From Hyphomonas sp. (GTDB taxonomy: Bacteria > Pseudomonadota > Alphaproteobacteria > Caulobacterales > Hyphomonadaceae), in assembly GCA_013791775.1 (NCBI GenBank), contig VMTE01000013.1, forward strand, positions 1 to 64,000: a DNA stretch of 64,000 nt. Reading direction: 5' to 3'. Below are positions 62,599-64,000 of this stretch, piece after piece (position 1 is the stretch's first letter; every line of letters starts with the position of its first letter). Position numbers and translations under genes: made by a program. The notes below the pieces were generated by a model. That model searched no databases and was not told the DNA's origin. It worked only from the letters and a program-made list of their open reading frames with translations.

Positions 62599-62712
62599 CC
62601 CTTCTCCCTTGGGAGAAGGGTTGGGATGAGGGGGAGCTGCGCTTCCTGTGAAATGAGCTGGTGAGAGGAGGCACCCCCTCACCCCCACCCCCTCTCCCAC
62701 GGGCGAGGGGGC
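62599..62712. repeat. Second paired inverted intergenic repeat
   Basis: The left arm (62599-62636) has CCCTTCTCCCTTGGGAGAAG and then TTGGGATGAGGGGG. The right arm (62671-62712), read on the minus strand, has CCCTCGCCCGTGGGAGAGGG and then a TGGGGGTGAGGGGG stretch. The arms are diverged copies of one unit in opposite orientation. The pair sits between gor and the TIR-ParA gene and ends at the stop codon of the latter. It differs in sequence from the gcv repeat. Confidence 0.7.
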
Positions 62713-64000
62713 TCAGTGCACGCTTCCACCATCGTTCAGGGTCTTCAGCTCCAGCGCGACTTGCTTCAGGCTGTCGCGGATGGCTTTCAGGCCGCCGCCG
62801 CGGCCGGCATGGGCGAGGAGTTGGCGCCAGGGGGGCTGGCCTTCGACCGGGGCCTTCACGGCGAAATGGGCCGAGCGCGGCAAGGCCGCCGTAAGAAGTG
62901 ACTTTGAAAGCGCAAAGCCCGCGATCTGGTCATAGACACCGTTGCGCGCGTCGCCTTCGAAGGTCGATTGTTCGTTGCGGTTCACCGCATTGAACAGCAC
63001 CGACAGCGCCGGGCGCTTGGACTCCTCGACCTGGTCGCGGATGACGAGGTTCAACAGGCGCACACCGCGCAGGGAATAGATGTCGGCATGCATCGGCGCG
63101 ATGACGCGGTCGGCTGCCTCGAGCGCGCAGCGGGTGAGGAAGGTTGCGTTGGGGTTCGTGTCGAACAGGATGAGATCGTATTCGCTTCGATAGTGATCAA
63201 TCGTGCGCAGGAAGTGCTGCTTGATCGCCGCGAGACTGTCCGGGTTGTTCGCGAAGGCGTATTTCGAGATTTCGAACTGACCGGACACAAGATCGAGCCG
63301 GCCCGGCGGGCCGTCTTCACCGAGAATCTGGTGGACGAAACTGTCACGCGCGGCCGGTGTGAACGGCGCGACGGTGAGGCTCAGCCAGTTTTCGGCGGGC
63401 GAGGTCGCGTCCTTGGCGTGCAGGCGCGAGCGTTCGAACAGGGAAATCACCGAACGGTCGACCCCGGAGGAGGCGTCGGCCTCTTCCATGGAATAGAAGG
63501 TCTGGGTGAGGTTGTATTGCGGGTCGAGGTCGATCAGCAGGACGCGGCCGCCGAAGGCTTCCTGCCAGGCGCCGGAGAGCTGGGCGGTGACGGTGGTTTT
63601 CCCGACGCCGCCTTTCAGGTTCATCACGGCGATCACCGGGCATTTCCGGCGGTAGGCGTCCTGGGTTTCGGCGACCAGTTGTTCCAACCCGTCCGGCATG
63701 GTGGACGACAGGCGCAGGCTCGGCTGGACTTCCTGCTTGAAGAAGCCGTTCAGCCGCGCCTTGTCGATCTGGTAGGGGATGATGCGAATGCCAACGGCCT
63801 TGGCGGTCTCAATGTCCTGGCGCACGGTCCGGGAGCGCACCGAGGCGGCCGAAACCAGCACAATGACGGCAAAAGCCGCGCTGATCTCCGCATCGGCGGC
63901 GATCCGGTCAGGCTCGCCCGAGCCGTAGCGATCGGCGATCCCGGCAGCGCGCAGGGCCTCATGGAGCTGCAGCAGCGCATCCGGATCGGCGCCCGAATGG
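62713..64000 (-). CDS. TIR-like domain fused to ParA-type ATPase, N-terminus outside the window
   Basis: At least 428 residues are visible. Near the window edge, AEISAAFAVIVLVSAASVRS, TVRQDIETAKAVGIRIIPYQ and IDKARLNGFFKQEV read as the second half of a TIR domain. The position of the usual catalytic Glu holds Asp (VRQD). The C-terminal 300 residues are a ParA/Soj-like ATPase with deviant Walker A KGGVGKTT at 63592-63615, LLIDLDPQYNLTQTF and DLILFDTNPNATFLTRCALE. No parB is visible on this side. Reading upstream to base 63999 stays open. The function is unknown. A role in phage defence is possible (inference). Confidence 0.7.
   Translation of the reverse strand, partial: HSGADPDALLQLHEALRAAGIADRYGSGEPDRIAADAEISAAFAVIVLVSAASVRSRTVRQDIETAKAVGIRIIPYQIDKARLNGFFKQEVQPSLRLSSTMPDGLEQLVAETQDAYRRKCPVIAVMNLKGGVGKTTVTAQLSGAWQEAFGGRVLLIDLDPQYNLTQTFYSMEEADASSGVDRSVISLFERSRLHAKDATSPAENWLSLTVAPFTPAARDSFVHQILGEDGPPGRLDLVSGQFEISKYAFANNPDSLAAIKQHFLRTIDHYRSEYDLILFDTNPNATFLTRCALEAADRVIAPMHADIYSLRGVRLLNLVIRDQVEESKRPALSVLFNAVNRNEQSTFEGDARNGVYDQIAGFALSKSLLTAALPRSAHFAVKAPVEGQPPWRQLLAHAGRGGGLKAIRDSLKQVALELKTLNDGGSVH

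Overview
The window reads as GC-rich chromosomal DNA of an alphaproteobacterium. The best guess is the Hyphomonadaceae/Caulobacterales side, inferred from the gene repertoire: split GcvPA/GcvPB behind a tandem glycine riboswitch, DUF1489, the DUF374-waaA-lpxK-acyltransferase lipid A operon, CoA-acylating MmsA, a FemAB/CelD-like acetyltransferase and a TlyA-type methyltransferase. Genes are dense on both strands with many 1-4 bp overlaps. No rRNA, prophage or CRISPR array is visible. One tRNA, tRNA-Val(CAC), is present.

Layout. 1-127: tail of an IS transposase. 160-5074: promoter, tandem glycine riboswitch and gcvT-gcvH-gcvPA-gcvPB, with a paired inverted repeat between the two P-protein subunits. 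5079-13462: acyltransferase, small membrane protein, CelD-like acetyltransferase, two amidohydrolases in tandem (the second without metal ligands), a JmjC-like oxygenase and small conserved proteins. 13521-18791: TauE/SafE exporter, TrkH, a leucine/valine-type dehydrogenase, a universal stress protein and hypotheticals. 18863-26994: a Pro/Ala/Glu-rich protein, TlpA-like lipoprotein, thiolase, PEP carboxykinase, Nudix hydrolase, small secreted protein and acyl-CoA dehydrogenase, several with clear hairpin terminators. 26995-28154: a less GC-rich islet with an HNH nuclease and a 54-aa ORF. 28223-33576: tryptophanase, a PLC-like/helix-hairpin-helix protein, a Gfo/Idh/MocA oxidoreductase and small hypotheticals.

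33589-50588: RND pump with adaptor, Tat-type amidase lipoprotein, SodC-like lipoprotein, TlyA, glycine-zipper protein, methyltransferase, outer-membrane barrel, aroC, pdxH, small conserved proteins, a glycerophosphodiesterase lipoprotein, and an acyl-CoA ligase followed by a DUF1499 protein. 50610-53075: a LysR regulator divergent from mmsA. 53461-57427: a four-gene lipid A operon, then tRNA-Val. 57563-58054: almost 500 bp without a convincing gene but with two tandem palindromic operators. 58055-62589: small conserved protein, gph, glmU, rpiA and gor. 62713-64000: a ParA-type ATPase with an N-terminal TIR-like domain, cut by the window edge.

Functional themes are one-carbon/glycine metabolism, branched-chain and fatty acid degradation (dehydrogenase, acyl-CoA ligase, acyl-CoA dehydrogenase, thiolase, MmsA), gluconeogenesis (PckA), envelope biogenesis (GlmU, KDO/lipid A genes) and redox defence (SodC, Gor, TlpA-like). 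The most unusual items are the TIR-ParA fusion, the HNH islet, the orphan operators without a nearby TetR-type gene, and the metal-ligand-less amidohydrolase paired with an intact one.
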